NCBI RefSeq assembly: GCF_003387155.1
Contig: NZ_QUMT01000010.1
Coordinates: 1-35,698 of the forward strand
Direction of reading: 5' to 3'
From: Roseateles depolymerans
GTDB lineage: Bacteria > Pseudomonadota > Gammaproteobacteria > Burkholderiales > Burkholderiaceae_C
DNA: 35,698 bases
The notes beneath the pieces are model-generated. The model ran no database searches, had not been told where the DNA came from, and saw only the letters and a list, made by a program, of their open reading frames with translations. Shown here one piece after another: positions 18,362-26,388 of the stretch. The first letter of the stretch is position 1, and every line of letters begins with the position of its first letter. Made by a program: the position numbers and the translations under genes.

Positions 18362-19585
18362 ATGCAAGTCCGGACCCAACCCGCCGCCCTCAAACCCTTG
18401 GCCGCCGCCCTGCTGCTGGCGGGCGCCGCAGGGGGCGCGAGCGCGCAGATCTCGGGGGATGTCGTGAAGATCGGCATCATCACCGACATGTCCAGCGTCT
18501 ATGCGGACATCGACGGCGCCGGCGGCGTCGAGGCGGTGAAGATGGCCATTGCCGATGCCAAGGGCATGGTCGCGGGCAAGAAGATCGAATTCGTCTTCGC
18601 CGACCACCAGAACAAGGCCGATGTGGCCGCCTCCAAGGCGCGGGAGTGGTTCGACACGCAGGGGCTGGACCTGCTGATCGGAGGCACCAATTCCGGCACC
18701 AGCCTGGCCATGGCCAAGGTGGCCGCGGAGAAGAAGAAGCCCTTCATCTCCATCGGCGCGGGCACGTCGCGGCTGACCAACGAGGAATGCACGCCCTTCA
18801 CCATCCACTACGCCTACGACACCGTGGCCCTGGCCAACGGCACCGGCGCGGCGGTGACCAAGTCGGGCGGCAAGACCTGGTTCTTCCTGACCGCCGACTA
18901 TGCCTTCGGCACCTCGCTGCAGGCCGACACCTCGGCCGTTGTGACCAAGTCCGGCGGCCAGGTGCTGGGCAGCGTCAAGCATCCGCTCAATGCCAGCGAC
19001 TTCTCCTCCTTCCTGCTGCAGGCCCAGACCTCCAAGGCGCAGATCCTGGGCCTGGCCAATGCGGGTGGCGACACCATCAATGCGGTGAAGGCGGCCAACG
19101 AGTTCGGCATCACCAAGACGATGAAGCTGGCAGGCCTGCTGATGTTCATCAACGACGTGCATTCGCTGGGCCTGAAGACCACCGAAGGCATGTACCTGAC
19201 GGACAGCTGGTACTGGAACCAGAGCCCCGAAGCCCGTGCCTGGAGCCGCCGCTTCTTCGAGAAGATGAAGCGCATGCCGTCTTCGCTGCAGGCAGCCGAC
19301 TACTCGGCCACCATGCACTACCTCAAGGCGGTGGAAGCGGCCAAGACCGATGACGGCGAAAAGGTCGTCGCCCAGATGAAGGCCACGCCGATCAACGACT
19401 TCTACACCAAGGGCAGCATCCGCAAGGAAGACGGCCGCGGCGTGCACGACATGTTCCTGCTGCAGGTCAAGTCCGCCAAGGAGTCGACCGAGCCCTGGGA
19501 CTACTTCAAGGTGGTGACCCGCATTCCCGGCGAAGAGGCATTCACCAAGCTGGCCGATTCCAAGTGCCCGCTGGTGAAGAAGTAA
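18362..19585 (+). CDS. ABC transporter periplasmic substrate-binding protein (LivJ/K-like)
   Basis: Periplasmic binding protein, 407 aa. The signal peptide (about residues 1-29, AGGASAQ) starts at the chosen ATG, with AGGAG 6 nt before it. The mature protein opens with VVKIGIITDMSSVYADIDG, the type I periplasmic-binding fold of COG0683, and keeps LIGGTNSGTSLAMAKVA, FFLTADYAFGTSLQ and NAGGDTINAVKAANEFGI. Two conserved-looking Cys flank the core (NEEC and DSKC). The ligand is unknown: this family binds branched amino acids, amides, urea or aromatic compounds. Sits between the ATPases and the permeases. Confidence 0.9.
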   Translation: MQVRTQPAALKPLAAALLLAGAAGGASAQISGDVVKIGIITDMSSVYADIDGAGGVEAVKMAIADAKGMVAGKKIEFVFADHQNKADVAASKAREWFDTQGLDLLIGGTNSGTSLAMAKVAAEKKKPFISIGAGTSRLTNEECTPFTIHYAYDTVALANGTGAAVTKSGGKTWFFLTADYAFGTSLQADTSAVVTKSGGQVLGSVKHPLNASDFSSFLLQAQTSKAQILGLANAGGDTINAVKAANEFGITKTMKLAGLLMFINDVHSLGLKTTEGMYLTDSWYWNQSPEARAWSRRFFEKMKRMPSSLQAADYSATMHYLKAVEAAKTDDGEKVVAQMKATPINDFYTKGSIRKEDGRGVHDMFLLQVKSAKESTEPWDYFKVVTRIPGEEAFTKLADSKCPLVKK

Positions 19586-19615
19586 GGTCCATCGCATCGC
19601 TCACAGGTCTGCGCA

Positions 19616-20503
19616 ATGACTGACATCTTTGGAGTGCCCCTGCCCGCCTTGCTGGGCCAGTTGCTGCTCGGGCTTGTGAACGGCTCGTTCTATGCGATGT
19701 TGTCGCTGGGACTGGCCGTCATCTTCGGCATGCTCAACATCATCAACTTCGCCCACGGCGCGCTCTACATGATGGGCGCGTTCCTGGCGTGGATGGGGCT
19801 GGAGTACTTCGGCATCAACTACTGGCTGATGCTGGTGCTCTCCCCGCTGATCGTCGGGGTGTTCGGGCTGGTGATCGAGCGGCTGCTGCTGCAGTGGCTC
19901 TACAAGCTGGATCATCTCTACGGCCTGCTGCTGACCTTTGGCATCACGCTGGTGATCGAGGGCATCTTCCGCTCGTTCTACGGCGTGGGCGGGCAGCCCT
20001 ATGCCGTGCCGGATGCGCTGGCGGGTGCCACCAACCTCGGCTTCATGATCCTGCCCAACTACCGGGCCTGGGTGGTGGTGGCGTCGCTGGTGGTCTGCCT
20101 GGGCGTGTGGGCGCTGATCGAGAAGACGTCGCTGGGCGCCACGCTGCGGGCCGGCACCGAGAACCCGCGGCTGGTGCAGGCCTTCGGCGTGAACGTGCCG
20201 CGCCTGGTCACGCTGACCTATGCCGGCGGCGTGGCCCTGGCCGCCTTTGCGGGTGTGCTGGCCGCGCCCATCCTGCAGGTGAATGCGCTGATGGGGTCCA
20301 ACCTGATCATCGTGGTCTTTGCGGTGGTGGTGATCGGCGGCATGGGGTCCATCCTCGGATCCATCCTCACCGGGCTGGGGCTGGGCATCGTGGAAGGCCT
20401 GACCAAGGTGTTCTATCCGGAGGCCTCCAACACCGTGGTGTTCGTGGTCATGGCGCTGGTGCTGCTGGTGCGACCGGCTGGCCTGTTCGGCAAAGAGAAG
20501 TGA
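19616..20503 (+). CDS. livH: branched-chain amino acid-type ABC transporter permease (LivH-like)
   Basis: Inner-membrane permease, 295 aa, with about eight hydrophobic segments. The LivH hallmarks are GLVNGSFYAMLSLGLAVIFG, NIINFAHGALYMMGAF and, near the C-terminus, VIGGMGSILGSILTGLGLGI, which holds the coupling-helix/EAA-like part. A 30-bp gap separates it from the binding-protein gene and 23 bp lie between its stop and the livM ATG at 20527. Confidence 0.92.
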   Translation: MTDIFGVPLPALLGQLLLGLVNGSFYAMLSLGLAVIFGMLNIINFAHGALYMMGAFLAWMGLEYFGINYWLMLVLSPLIVGVFGLVIERLLLQWLYKLDHLYGLLLTFGITLVIEGIFRSFYGVGGQPYAVPDALAGATNLGFMILPNYRAWVVVASLVVCLGVWALIEKTSLGATLRAGTENPRLVQAFGVNVPRLVTLTYAGGVALAAFAGVLAAPILQVNALMGSNLIIVVFAVVVIGGMGSILGSILTGLGLGIVEGLTKVFYPEASNTVVFVVMALVLLVRPAGLFGKEK

Positions 20504-20526
20504 ATCCCATCAGGATGCGGCAGGTC

Positions 20527-21516
20527 ATGGACAAGAAAACGACGGGTTATGCGGTGTTGCTGGCGGCGGTGGCCCTGCTGCCGTGGCTGGGGGTGTATCC
20601 GATCTTCGCAATGAAGGTCATGTGTTATGCGCTGTTTGCCTGCGCTTTCAACCTCCTGATCGGCTTCACCGGGCTGCTGAGCTTCGGGCATGCGGCGTTT
20701 CTGGGCACGGCGGCCTATGCGGCCGGGCATGCCCTGAAGGTGTGGGGCTTCCCGCCGCTGCTGGGCATCCTGTTCGGCACCGCGATGGCGGCGCTGGCGG
20801 GGCTGGTGTTCGGGCTGCTGGCCATCCGGCGCTCGGGCATCTATTTCTCGATGATCACGCTGGCCCTGGCGCAGATGCTGTTCTTCTTCTTCCTGCAAGC
20901 GTCGTTCACCGGCGGGGAGGATGGACTGCAGTCGGTGCCACGGGGCGCTGTGCTGGGGATTTCGCTGGAGAACGACACGACGCTCTTCTACCTGGTGCTG
21001 CTGATCTTTGCGCTGTCGTTCTGGCTGATCTACCGCACGGTCCACTCCCCATTCGGCCAGGTGCTGACCTCCATCCGGGAGAACGAGGCGCGGGCCATCT
21101 CCCTGGGTTACGACACCGACCGCTTCAAGCTGCTGGCCTTTGTGCTGTCGGCGGCGCTGGCGGGGCTGGCCGGGGCGACCAAGACCCTGGTGCTGGGCTT
21201 CGCCACGCTGACCGATGCGCTGTGGACCACTTCCGGCATGGTCATCCTGATGACCCTGGTGGGCGGCATGGGCACGATGGTGGGGCCGATCATTGGCGCG
21301 CTGCTGATCATCGCGCTGGAAAACAAGATCGGCGATCTGGGCCAATGGCTGGCCGGGCTGACCGGCATCCAGTGGTTCGCGGGGCTGGGCGAGTCGGTCA
21401 GCCTGGTGACGGGGCTGATCTTCATCCTGTGTGTGCTGAGCTTCCGGCGTGGGCTGGTGGGAGAGGTCGGCGCGCTGTGGGAGCGGATGCGGCGGTCGGG
21501 GCAGAATGCTCGATAA
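20527..21516 (+). CDS. livM: branched-chain amino acid-type ABC transporter permease (LivM-like)
   Basis: Second permease, 329 aa from ATG 20527 (MDKKTTGYAVLLAAVALLPW). An upstream in-frame ATG at 20515 would add four residues. It has the LivM blocks NLLIGFTGLLSFGHAAFLG, RRSGIYFSMITLALAQM, SIRENEARAISLGYDTDRFK and VGGMGTMVGPIIGALLI. Last gene of the livG-livF-SBP-livH-livM operon. Its stop lies inside a cluster of small palindromes preceding the XRE gene. Confidence 0.92.
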   Translation: MDKKTTGYAVLLAAVALLPWLGVYPIFAMKVMCYALFACAFNLLIGFTGLLSFGHAAFLGTAAYAAGHALKVWGFPPLLGILFGTAMAALAGLVFGLLAIRRSGIYFSMITLALAQMLFFFFLQASFTGGEDGLQSVPRGAVLGISLENDTTLFYLVLLIFALSFWLIYRTVHSPFGQVLTSIRENEARAISLGYDTDRFKLLAFVLSAALAGLAGATKTLVLGFATLTDALWTTSGMVILMTLVGGMGTMVGPIIGALLIIALENKIGDLGQWLAGLTGIQWFAGLGESVSLVTGLIFILCVLSFRRGLVGEVGALWERMRRSGQNAR

Positions 21517-21522
21517 ATCGAT

Positions 21523-21539
21523 CCTTAACCCACTTAAGG
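21523..21539. promoter_or_regulatory. palindromic operator candidate before XRE gene
   Basis: CCTTAA (21523-21528) and TTAAGG (21534-21539) form a perfect 6-bp dyad with a 5-bp spacer, 15 bp before the XRE start. It is flanked by a direct repeat GCTCGATA (21508-21515 and 21539-21546) and by smaller dyads at 21510-21521 and 21540-21553. The AT-rich patch stands out in high-GC DNA. This is the usual look of an autoregulatory XRE operator. Confidence 0.55.
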
Positions 21540-21554
21540 CTCGATATCACGAGC

Positions 21555-21896
21555 ATGAAAACCTCTCTAACCGCCTCGACACCTGACCACCTCCTGCGTC
21601 AGGCCGAACAACTCGGCAGCTTGCTGACGCGCCTGCGAAAAGCTCGCCAAATCCGGCAGTCTGATGCGGCTATCCGCGCAGGCGTGTCCCGAAACACGGC
21701 CTACCGGATTGAGCGCGGCGAGCCCGGCATCGCCCTGGGTCAGGTTCTGCGTTACCTGGATGCCATTGCTCCGGGAGCCACGCTGACCGACCTATTGAAC
21801 GAGCGTGATCCAGCACTCACTCAGTGGCACGCGCGAAATGAGGGCCAGCGGGTGAGGGGCCTCACAAAAGCAGAGCTCGAGGAACTCAACTTCTGA
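21555..21896 (+). CDS. XRE-family HTH regulator, HipB-like orphan
   Basis: A 113-aa DNA-binding protein with a helix-turn-helix at about residues 20-75 (LTRLRKARQIRQSDAAIRAG then VSRNTAYRIERGEPGIALG). The tail RVRGLTKAELEELNF resembles antitoxin-type regulators that precede hipA in proteobacteria. No HipA-like kinase follows: the next gene is ubiA at 21996 and the 99-bp gap holds nothing. It is either a solitary regulator or a relic of a toxin-antitoxin pair. Base composition is lower in GC than its neighbours, hinting at transfer. No strong ribosome-binding site. Confidence 0.8.
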   Translation: MKTSLTASTPDHLLRQAEQLGSLLTRLRKARQIRQSDAAIRAGVSRNTAYRIERGEPGIALGQVLRYLDAIAPGATLTDLLNERDPALTQWHARNEGQRVRGLTKAELEELNF

Positions 21897-21995
21897 TGTC
21901 CATAGCGACACAGGTCAGCCGCCGACCTGCCCACCCCTGAACTTCGGCGCAAGCTCCGCTGACCTTGGGGGCGTGGCAGGCGTGACAATCACCGC

Positions 21996-22913
21996 ATGAA
22001 CTCCGCTGCTCCCTCCCCGGGCCTGCCATCCCGGCTTTCCCTCTACCTGAACCTGATCCGCTGGGACCGGCCGGCGGGCACCTATCTGCTGCTGTGGCCC
22101 ACCCTGGCGGCTCTGTGGATGGCGGCGGACGGCTGGCCGGGCTGGCATCTGCTGCTGGTCTTCGTGCTGGGCACCTTCCTCATGCGCAGCGCCGGCTGCG
22201 CCGTCAACGACGTGGCCGATCGGGACTTCGACAAGCACGTCAAGCGCACCGCCCAGCGCCCCGTCACCAGCGGGCAGATCACCGTCCGTCAGGCGCTCAC
22301 CCTGGGGGCGGCGCTGTCCCTGATCGCCTTCGGCCTGGTGCTCACCACCAACGCGCCCACCATCCTGCTGTCCTTCGCCGCGCTGGCGGTGACCATCCTC
22401 TACCCGTTCACCAAGCGCTGGGTGTCGATGCCGCAGGCGGTGCTGGGCGTTGCGTTCTCCTTCGGCATCCCGATGGCCTTCTCGGCGGTCCAGGGCGGAC
22501 GGGAATGGTCGCTGCAGGCGGTGCAGGCCTCCGTGCCGCTGGCCGCCTGGGGCCTGCTCGTGGCCAACCTGTTCTGGGTGCTGGCCTACGACACGGAATA
22601 TGCGATGGTCGACCGGGACGACGACATCCGCATCGGCATCAAAACCTCTGCCCTCACGCTCGGCCGATTCGATGTGATCGGCATCATGAGCTTTTATGTG
22701 CTGTCGCTGGGCCTGTGGGCACTCCTGGGCCTGCAGCTGGGCATGGGTCACTGGTTCCTGGCCGGTCTGGCCGTGGCCGCTGCGCAGGTGGTGTGGCATT
22801 ACCGGCTCATCAAGGACCGCACCCGGGAAGGCTGCTTCCGCGCCTTCCGCGAAAACCACTGGGTGGGCTTTGCCACCTTCGCTGGCACGGTGCTGGACCT
22901 GGCGCTGCGCTGA
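21996..22913 (+). CDS. ubiA: 4-hydroxybenzoate polyprenyltransferase
   Basis: Membrane prenyltransferase that attaches the polyprenyl tail to 4-hydroxybenzoate in ubiquinone synthesis. 305 aa with eight or nine hydrophobic helices. Both Asp-rich prenyl-diphosphate/Mg sites are present: NDVADRDFD (71-79) and [12 protein letters not shown] (199-210). Also typical are [20 protein letters not shown] near the N-terminus and [13 protein letters not shown] at the C-terminus. Works directly after UbiC (24973-25530), which makes its substrate. The two genes are about 2 kb apart and convergent. Confidence 0.95.
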   Translation: MNSAAPSPGLPSRLSLYLNLIRWDRPAGTYLLLWPTLAALWMAADGWPGWHLLLVFVLGTFLMRSAGCAVNDVADRDFDKHVKRTAQRPVTSGQITVRQALTLGAALSLIAFGLVLTTNAPTILLSFAALAVTILYPFTKRWVSMPQAVLGVAFSFGIPMAFSAVQGGREWSLQAVQASVPLAAWGLLVANLFWVLAYDTEYAMVDRDDDIRIGIKTSALTLGRFDVIGIMSFYVLSLGLWALLGLQLGMGHWFLAGLAVAAAQVVWHYRLIKDRTREGCFRAFRENHWVGFATFAGTVLDLALR

Positions 22914-23000
22914 GACCTGGCGCCAGTAGGCAACGCGCGGGGGCTCCGACCCGTTCAGGCCCCGCAGCAGCCTTGCCTCGCCACCCCCTGGGCCGGAGCC

Positions 23001-23630
23001 TCAGGACAGCAGCCGCACGATCGCATCCGGATGCAGCGCCCAGCCGCCCAATCCGGCCAGCCCCATCACCACGCCCAGCACGGTGGGCACCAGCGCCGCC
23101 GCATAGAGCATCCACATCTGCGTCAGCGCCGTGATGGCCAGCATGGCGATGGCAATCGCCAGCAGCGCGTCGGACAGGTCGAACTGGTCATCCCGGTAGT
23201 TCAGCGCGTCATAGGTCTTCTGATCGTTCAGCGCCTGCTGCCGCACTTCTTCCTTCTTGACCTTCTGCTCCTCGGCCAGCGCGCGGTAGTGATCCACCGC
23301 CTTCTGATGCGCCTGCACCGCAGACGCGGGCGGTGATGCCGGCCAGACCGCGGCCTGCAGCTCCAGTTGCACCAGCGTCGAGCGGGCCAGTTCTTCCCGC
23401 ATGTTGCGGGCCTGGTAGAAGGCCCAGTGGTCGATGCGGTCGGCTTCGGCCTGCTGCATGGCCTGGACGATGTTGTCGTCCTTGACCTTGCAGATGCCCA
23501 TGAAGGTGGCCAGGATCGCCACCGTCACTGCCACGGTGGCATTCAGCCGCGAGCGCGGCTTCTCGGGCTCCGGCGGCAGGTCATTCACCTGGCGTGCGTT
23601 TTCAATCAGCTCTTCGGGATCGATGTCCAT
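23001..23630 (-). CDS. DUF4337-like membrane protein
   Basis: A 209-aa protein with one hydrophobic helix near residues 30-50 (VAVTVAILATFMGICKV), a charged coiled-coil-prone middle (QAMQQAEADRIDHWAFYQAR, then AEEQKVKKEEVRQQALNDQK), and two or three C-terminal helices (LLAIAIAMLAITALTQMWML, VPTVLGVVMGLAGLGGWAL). This arrangement matches DUF4337 proteins of unknown function. The start at 23630 (MDIDPEELIENARQ) is preferred; a GTG at 23663 would extend it by 11 residues. It has its own 139-bp upstream gap after the HPP gene. Confidence 0.7.
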   Translation of the reverse strand: MDIDPEELIENARQVNDLPPEPEKPRSRLNATVAVTVAILATFMGICKVKDDNIVQAMQQAEADRIDHWAFYQARNMREELARSTLVQLELQAAVWPASPPASAVQAHQKAVDHYRALAEEQKVKKEEVRQQALNDQKTYDALNYRDDQFDLSDALLAIAIAMLAITALTQMWMLYAAALVPTVLGVVMGLAGLGGWALHPDAIVRLLS

Positions 23631-23769
23631 GGGGTCGGGGCACAACGGGTTCGGTGGGAACACAACGGCGATGGCGCATGGCGGGTGGACTGCGCGACGG
23701 AAGTGTAGACACCCGGGGATGCACGAACCGCACGGCGTCGATCAGCCGCCCCCCGCACCTGCGGGAGCG

Positions 23770-24954
23770 TCAGAGCGCGTCCATGCGGGCCAGTGCCGCG
23801 ACCAGGTCCGATTGGGTCAGGATGCCCACGAGGCGAGCCTCCGGCCCCACCACCGGGATGTGATGGTGGCCCGTCGCTGCGAACAGCGGCACCAGCTCCG
23901 CCAATGGCCGGTCCGCGCTGACCACCCGTACCTGGCGGGTCATGATCTGCCCCACCACCTCCGGCTTGGTGCTGTGCGTCAACGGGCTGGGGGTGAGCAA
24001 CCGGCGCAGGCGGGTGGGCCAGTCCTCATGCAGGTCCAGCGAGGCCTCACGCATGAAGTCGTGCAGCGTGACGATGCCCACCACCCGGCGCGCCCGGTCG
24101 ATCACCGGCAATGCCTTGATGCGGTGCTCGCGCAGCAAGGCCCAGGCGTCCTGCAGCGGAGTGCCCCACTCCACCGCCTTGGGGTCGCCCGACATGACGT
24201 CTGCACAGCGCAGGGTGGTGATGCGTCGGCGGGAGGCCATCAGACCCGCTTCGTTGAGGATGTCGCGCAGGTCGTCCCGGGGCACGTCCAGCACCTGGTT
24301 GTAGCGGGCCAGCACGGCGTCGAGGTCGGCTTCGCTGAACAGGCTGCCGGCGGGATCCGGGGCTGGGGTGGCCACGGGCGCGGCCGGTGGCATCGCCCCT
24401 TGCGGATGCGGATACCGACGTCCCGTGAGCGTGTTGTAGACCATGCCGGCGGCCACCATCAGGCACGAGTTCAGCAGGACCGGCTCGGCGGCAAAGGACC
24501 AGTCCTTCACACCCGCCAGCACCATCAGCAGCGCCGCGGCACCTCCGGGCGGATGCAGGCAGCGCAGCAGGAACATCAGCCCGATGGCCAGCGCCACCGC
24601 GACCGCCGCAGCCACTTCCGGCCAGGCCCCCAGCACGTGCACGCATGCGATGCCCACCAGGGCCGATGCGGCATTGCCGGCCACCACCGCCCAAGGCTGG
24701 GCCAGCGGACTGGCCGGCACGCCGAACACCAGCACGGCGCTGGCCCCCAGCGGCGCCACCAGCCAGGGAACACCGCCCCCGTGCGGCATCAGCCACTCGC
24801 TCAATCCCGCCGTGATCAGCAGCCCGATGCAGGCGCCCAGCACCACACGGAGCCGCTCCCGCCCATCCACCTTCATGGGCGCTGGTCGCAACGCCTGGAC
24901 CCACTGTCGCAAGGCCGACCCGATCCGGCGCGAACGTGAAGGAGAGGAGGTCAC
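23770..24954 (-). CDS. HPP-family membrane protein with C-terminal CBS pair
   Basis: A 394-aa inner-membrane protein. The N-terminal half is an HPP domain: four or so helices with the family motif in LLRCLHPPGGAAALLMVLAG (HPP at 134-136). Members have been linked to nitrite transport in plastids and cyanobacteria; a role here is unknown. The C-terminal half has two CBS repeats (about 248-310, with VMSGDPKAVEWGTPLQDAW and IKALPVIDRARRVVGIVT; about 333-390, with IMTRQVRVVSADRPL and HHIPVVGPEARLVGILTQSD), which usually bind adenine nucleotides and gate activity. The start is GTG at 24954, with GGTAAGG 6 nt upstream; the ATG at 24876 is a shorter alternative. 18 bp after ubiC. Confidence 0.82.
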   Translation of the reverse strand: MTSSPSRSRRIGSALRQWVQALRPAPMKVDGRERLRVVLGACIGLLITAGLSEWLMPHGGGVPWLVAPLGASAVLVFGVPASPLAQPWAVVAGNAASALVGIACVHVLGAWPEVAAAVAVALAIGLMFLLRCLHPPGGAAALLMVLAGVKDWSFAAEPVLLNSCLMVAAGMVYNTLTGRRYPHPQGAMPPAAPVATPAPDPAGSLFSEADLDAVLARYNQVLDVPRDDLRDILNEAGLMASRRRITTLRCADVMSGDPKAVEWGTPLQDAWALLREHRIKALPVIDRARRVVGIVTLHDFMREASLDLHEDWPTRLRRLLTPSPLTHSTKPEVVGQIMTRQVRVVSADRPLAELVPLFAATGHHHIPVVGPEARLVGILTQSDLVAALARMDAL

Positions 24955-24972
24955 GGCTGCCTTACCGATGCT

Positions 24973-25530
24973 TTAGCGCCGCCGACGCTTGAGCCGCAGC
25001 GGCCCCGGCGAGCGCTGTGCCACCTCCGGCACAAACAGCTCCATCACTCGCAGTTGCATGCCGTGCCGCGTGAACACCGAATTACGCGACCACAGCATCT
25101 GCGTGGGCGGCGTCTCGCCGATGGCAGCCTGCCATTGCCGGGCCATCTGGCGACGGGTGTGACCATGACGGGTCAAGCGCCTGGGCTGCAGCTCACTGCG
25201 ATGGATGCGGGGATCTTCATACAGCAGATGCCCCAGCGGACGAGCGCCCAGCCCCTTGACCGCCTTCCAGGGGCCCGCCAGCGCACTGGCATGCACCGCG
25301 GACCGCGCCCAGACCAGTGGCTGCCCATCGACCCGCAGCAGCACCTCGCGCACGACGGTGCATCCGCGCCGCGGCAGGCCCAGCGCGGCCCGTTCGGCCG
25401 CCCGCAGGGGCGCCACACCCTGGCGCAGCACCTGCACTTCGTAGCGGCGGCCGGTCGCAGCCAGGCGCTTGCTCAGGGATCCAGGGGCGCGCAGCCAGGC
25501 GCGCAACCCCCAACGGTCGGCAATGCCCAT
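24973..25530 (-). CDS. ubiC: chorismate--pyruvate lyase
   Basis: Converts chorismate to 4-hydroxybenzoate and pyruvate, the first committed step of ubiquinone synthesis. The 185-aa product shows the UbiC segments GCTVVREVLLRVDGQPLVWA (Arg76), LGHLLYEDPRIHRS and LWSRNSVFTRHGMQLRVMEL (Glu164), fitting the Arg and Glu active-site pattern of the family. The basic C-terminal tail (RLKRRRR) is unusual but short. It lies 12 bp after proC and 18 bp before the HPP gene, so it is probably co-transcribed with putA-proC. Confidence 0.87.
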   Translation of the reverse strand: MGIADRWGLRAWLRAPGSLSKRLAATGRRYEVQVLRQGVAPLRAAERAALGLPRRGCTVVREVLLRVDGQPLVWARSAVHASALAGPWKAVKGLGARPLGHLLYEDPRIHRSELQPRRLTRHGHTRRQMARQWQAAIGETPPTQMLWSRNSVFTRHGMQLRVMELFVPEVAQRSPGPLRLKRRRR

Positions 25531-25542
25531 TCCGGTCGAGGA

Positions 25543-26370
25543 TCAGTTCGGGATGGGCGGACGCCCGAATTCATCGCCCAGCTCCTGCGCGCGATGGTGC
25601 GCGGCAGCCACGGCATGCTGGATGGCCTGGCCGACGCCTTCGGCTTCAAGCCGGGTGAGCGCCGCATGCGTCGTACCGCCCTTGGAGGTCACCTTGGCCC
25701 GCAGTTGGGCAGGCGATTCGTCGGACTGCAGCGCCAGCGACGCAGCGCCGGCACAGGTGGCCAGGGCCAGCTCGCGAGCCTGGGCTTCATCCAGGCCCAG
25801 CGTCACGCCGGCCGTGACCATGTGTTCGATGACATAGAAAAAATACGCCGGTCCGGAGCCCGACAGTGCGGTGACTGTGTCCAGATCCGACTCCTGCCGC
25901 ACCCACACCGTTCGGCCGGTGGGCCGCAGCAACTGGTCCACCACGGCGCGGTCCGCATCCGACACACCGTCGCCGGCAAACAGGCCGGTGATGCCAGCGC
26001 CGATCAGCGCCGGGGTGTTGGGCATGCCCCGCACCACCCGGGCGCCCCCGGTGGCCGTGGCAATCGCCTCCGTCCTCAGACCGGCCATCACCGACAACTG
26101 CAGCGCGCCACCGACGTGCGGAGCCACCGGCGCAGCGGCGTCCTGGAACAGCTGCGGCTTGACGGCCCACACCACGGTACTGGCCCGGCTGAGCGAGGCA
26201 TCCGCCTCGGCCAGGGCGACCACCCCGAACTCCTGCTGGAGCCGGTCGCGCTGGGCGGCCATGGGCTCCACCACCAGCAAGTCCCCCGACGGATGACCCG
26301 CCCGGCGCAAGCCGCCCAAGATGGCGCTGGCCATGTTGCCACCACCGATGAATGCGATGCAGGAGCTCAT
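25543..26370 (-). CDS. proC: pyrroline-5-carboxylate reductase
   Basis: Reduces pyrroline-5-carboxylate to proline with NAD(P)H. 275 aa. The nucleotide-binding GGGNMA (9-14), AVKPQ, VVRGMPNTPALIGAGITGL, and the C-terminal dimer/active-site block ALSGSGPAYFFYVIEHM and SKGGTTHAAL are complete. It starts 18 bp after the putA stop in the same direction. That is notable because PutA makes pyrroline-5-carboxylate from proline, the reverse of this reaction. Confidence 0.95.
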   Translation of the reverse strand: MSSCIAFIGGGNMASAILGGLRRAGHPSGDLLVVEPMAAQRDRLQQEFGVVALAEADASLSRASTVVWAVKPQLFQDAAAPVAPHVGGALQLSVMAGLRTEAIATATGGARVVRGMPNTPALIGAGITGLFAGDGVSDADRAVVDQLLRPTGRTVWVRQESDLDTVTALSGSGPAYFFYVIEHMVTAGVTLGLDEAQARELALATCAGAASLALQSDESPAQLRAKVTSKGGTTHAALTRLEAEGVGQAIQHAVAAAHHRAQELGDEFGRPPIPN

Positions 26371-26388
26371 GGGCGGCAGTGTAGCGAC

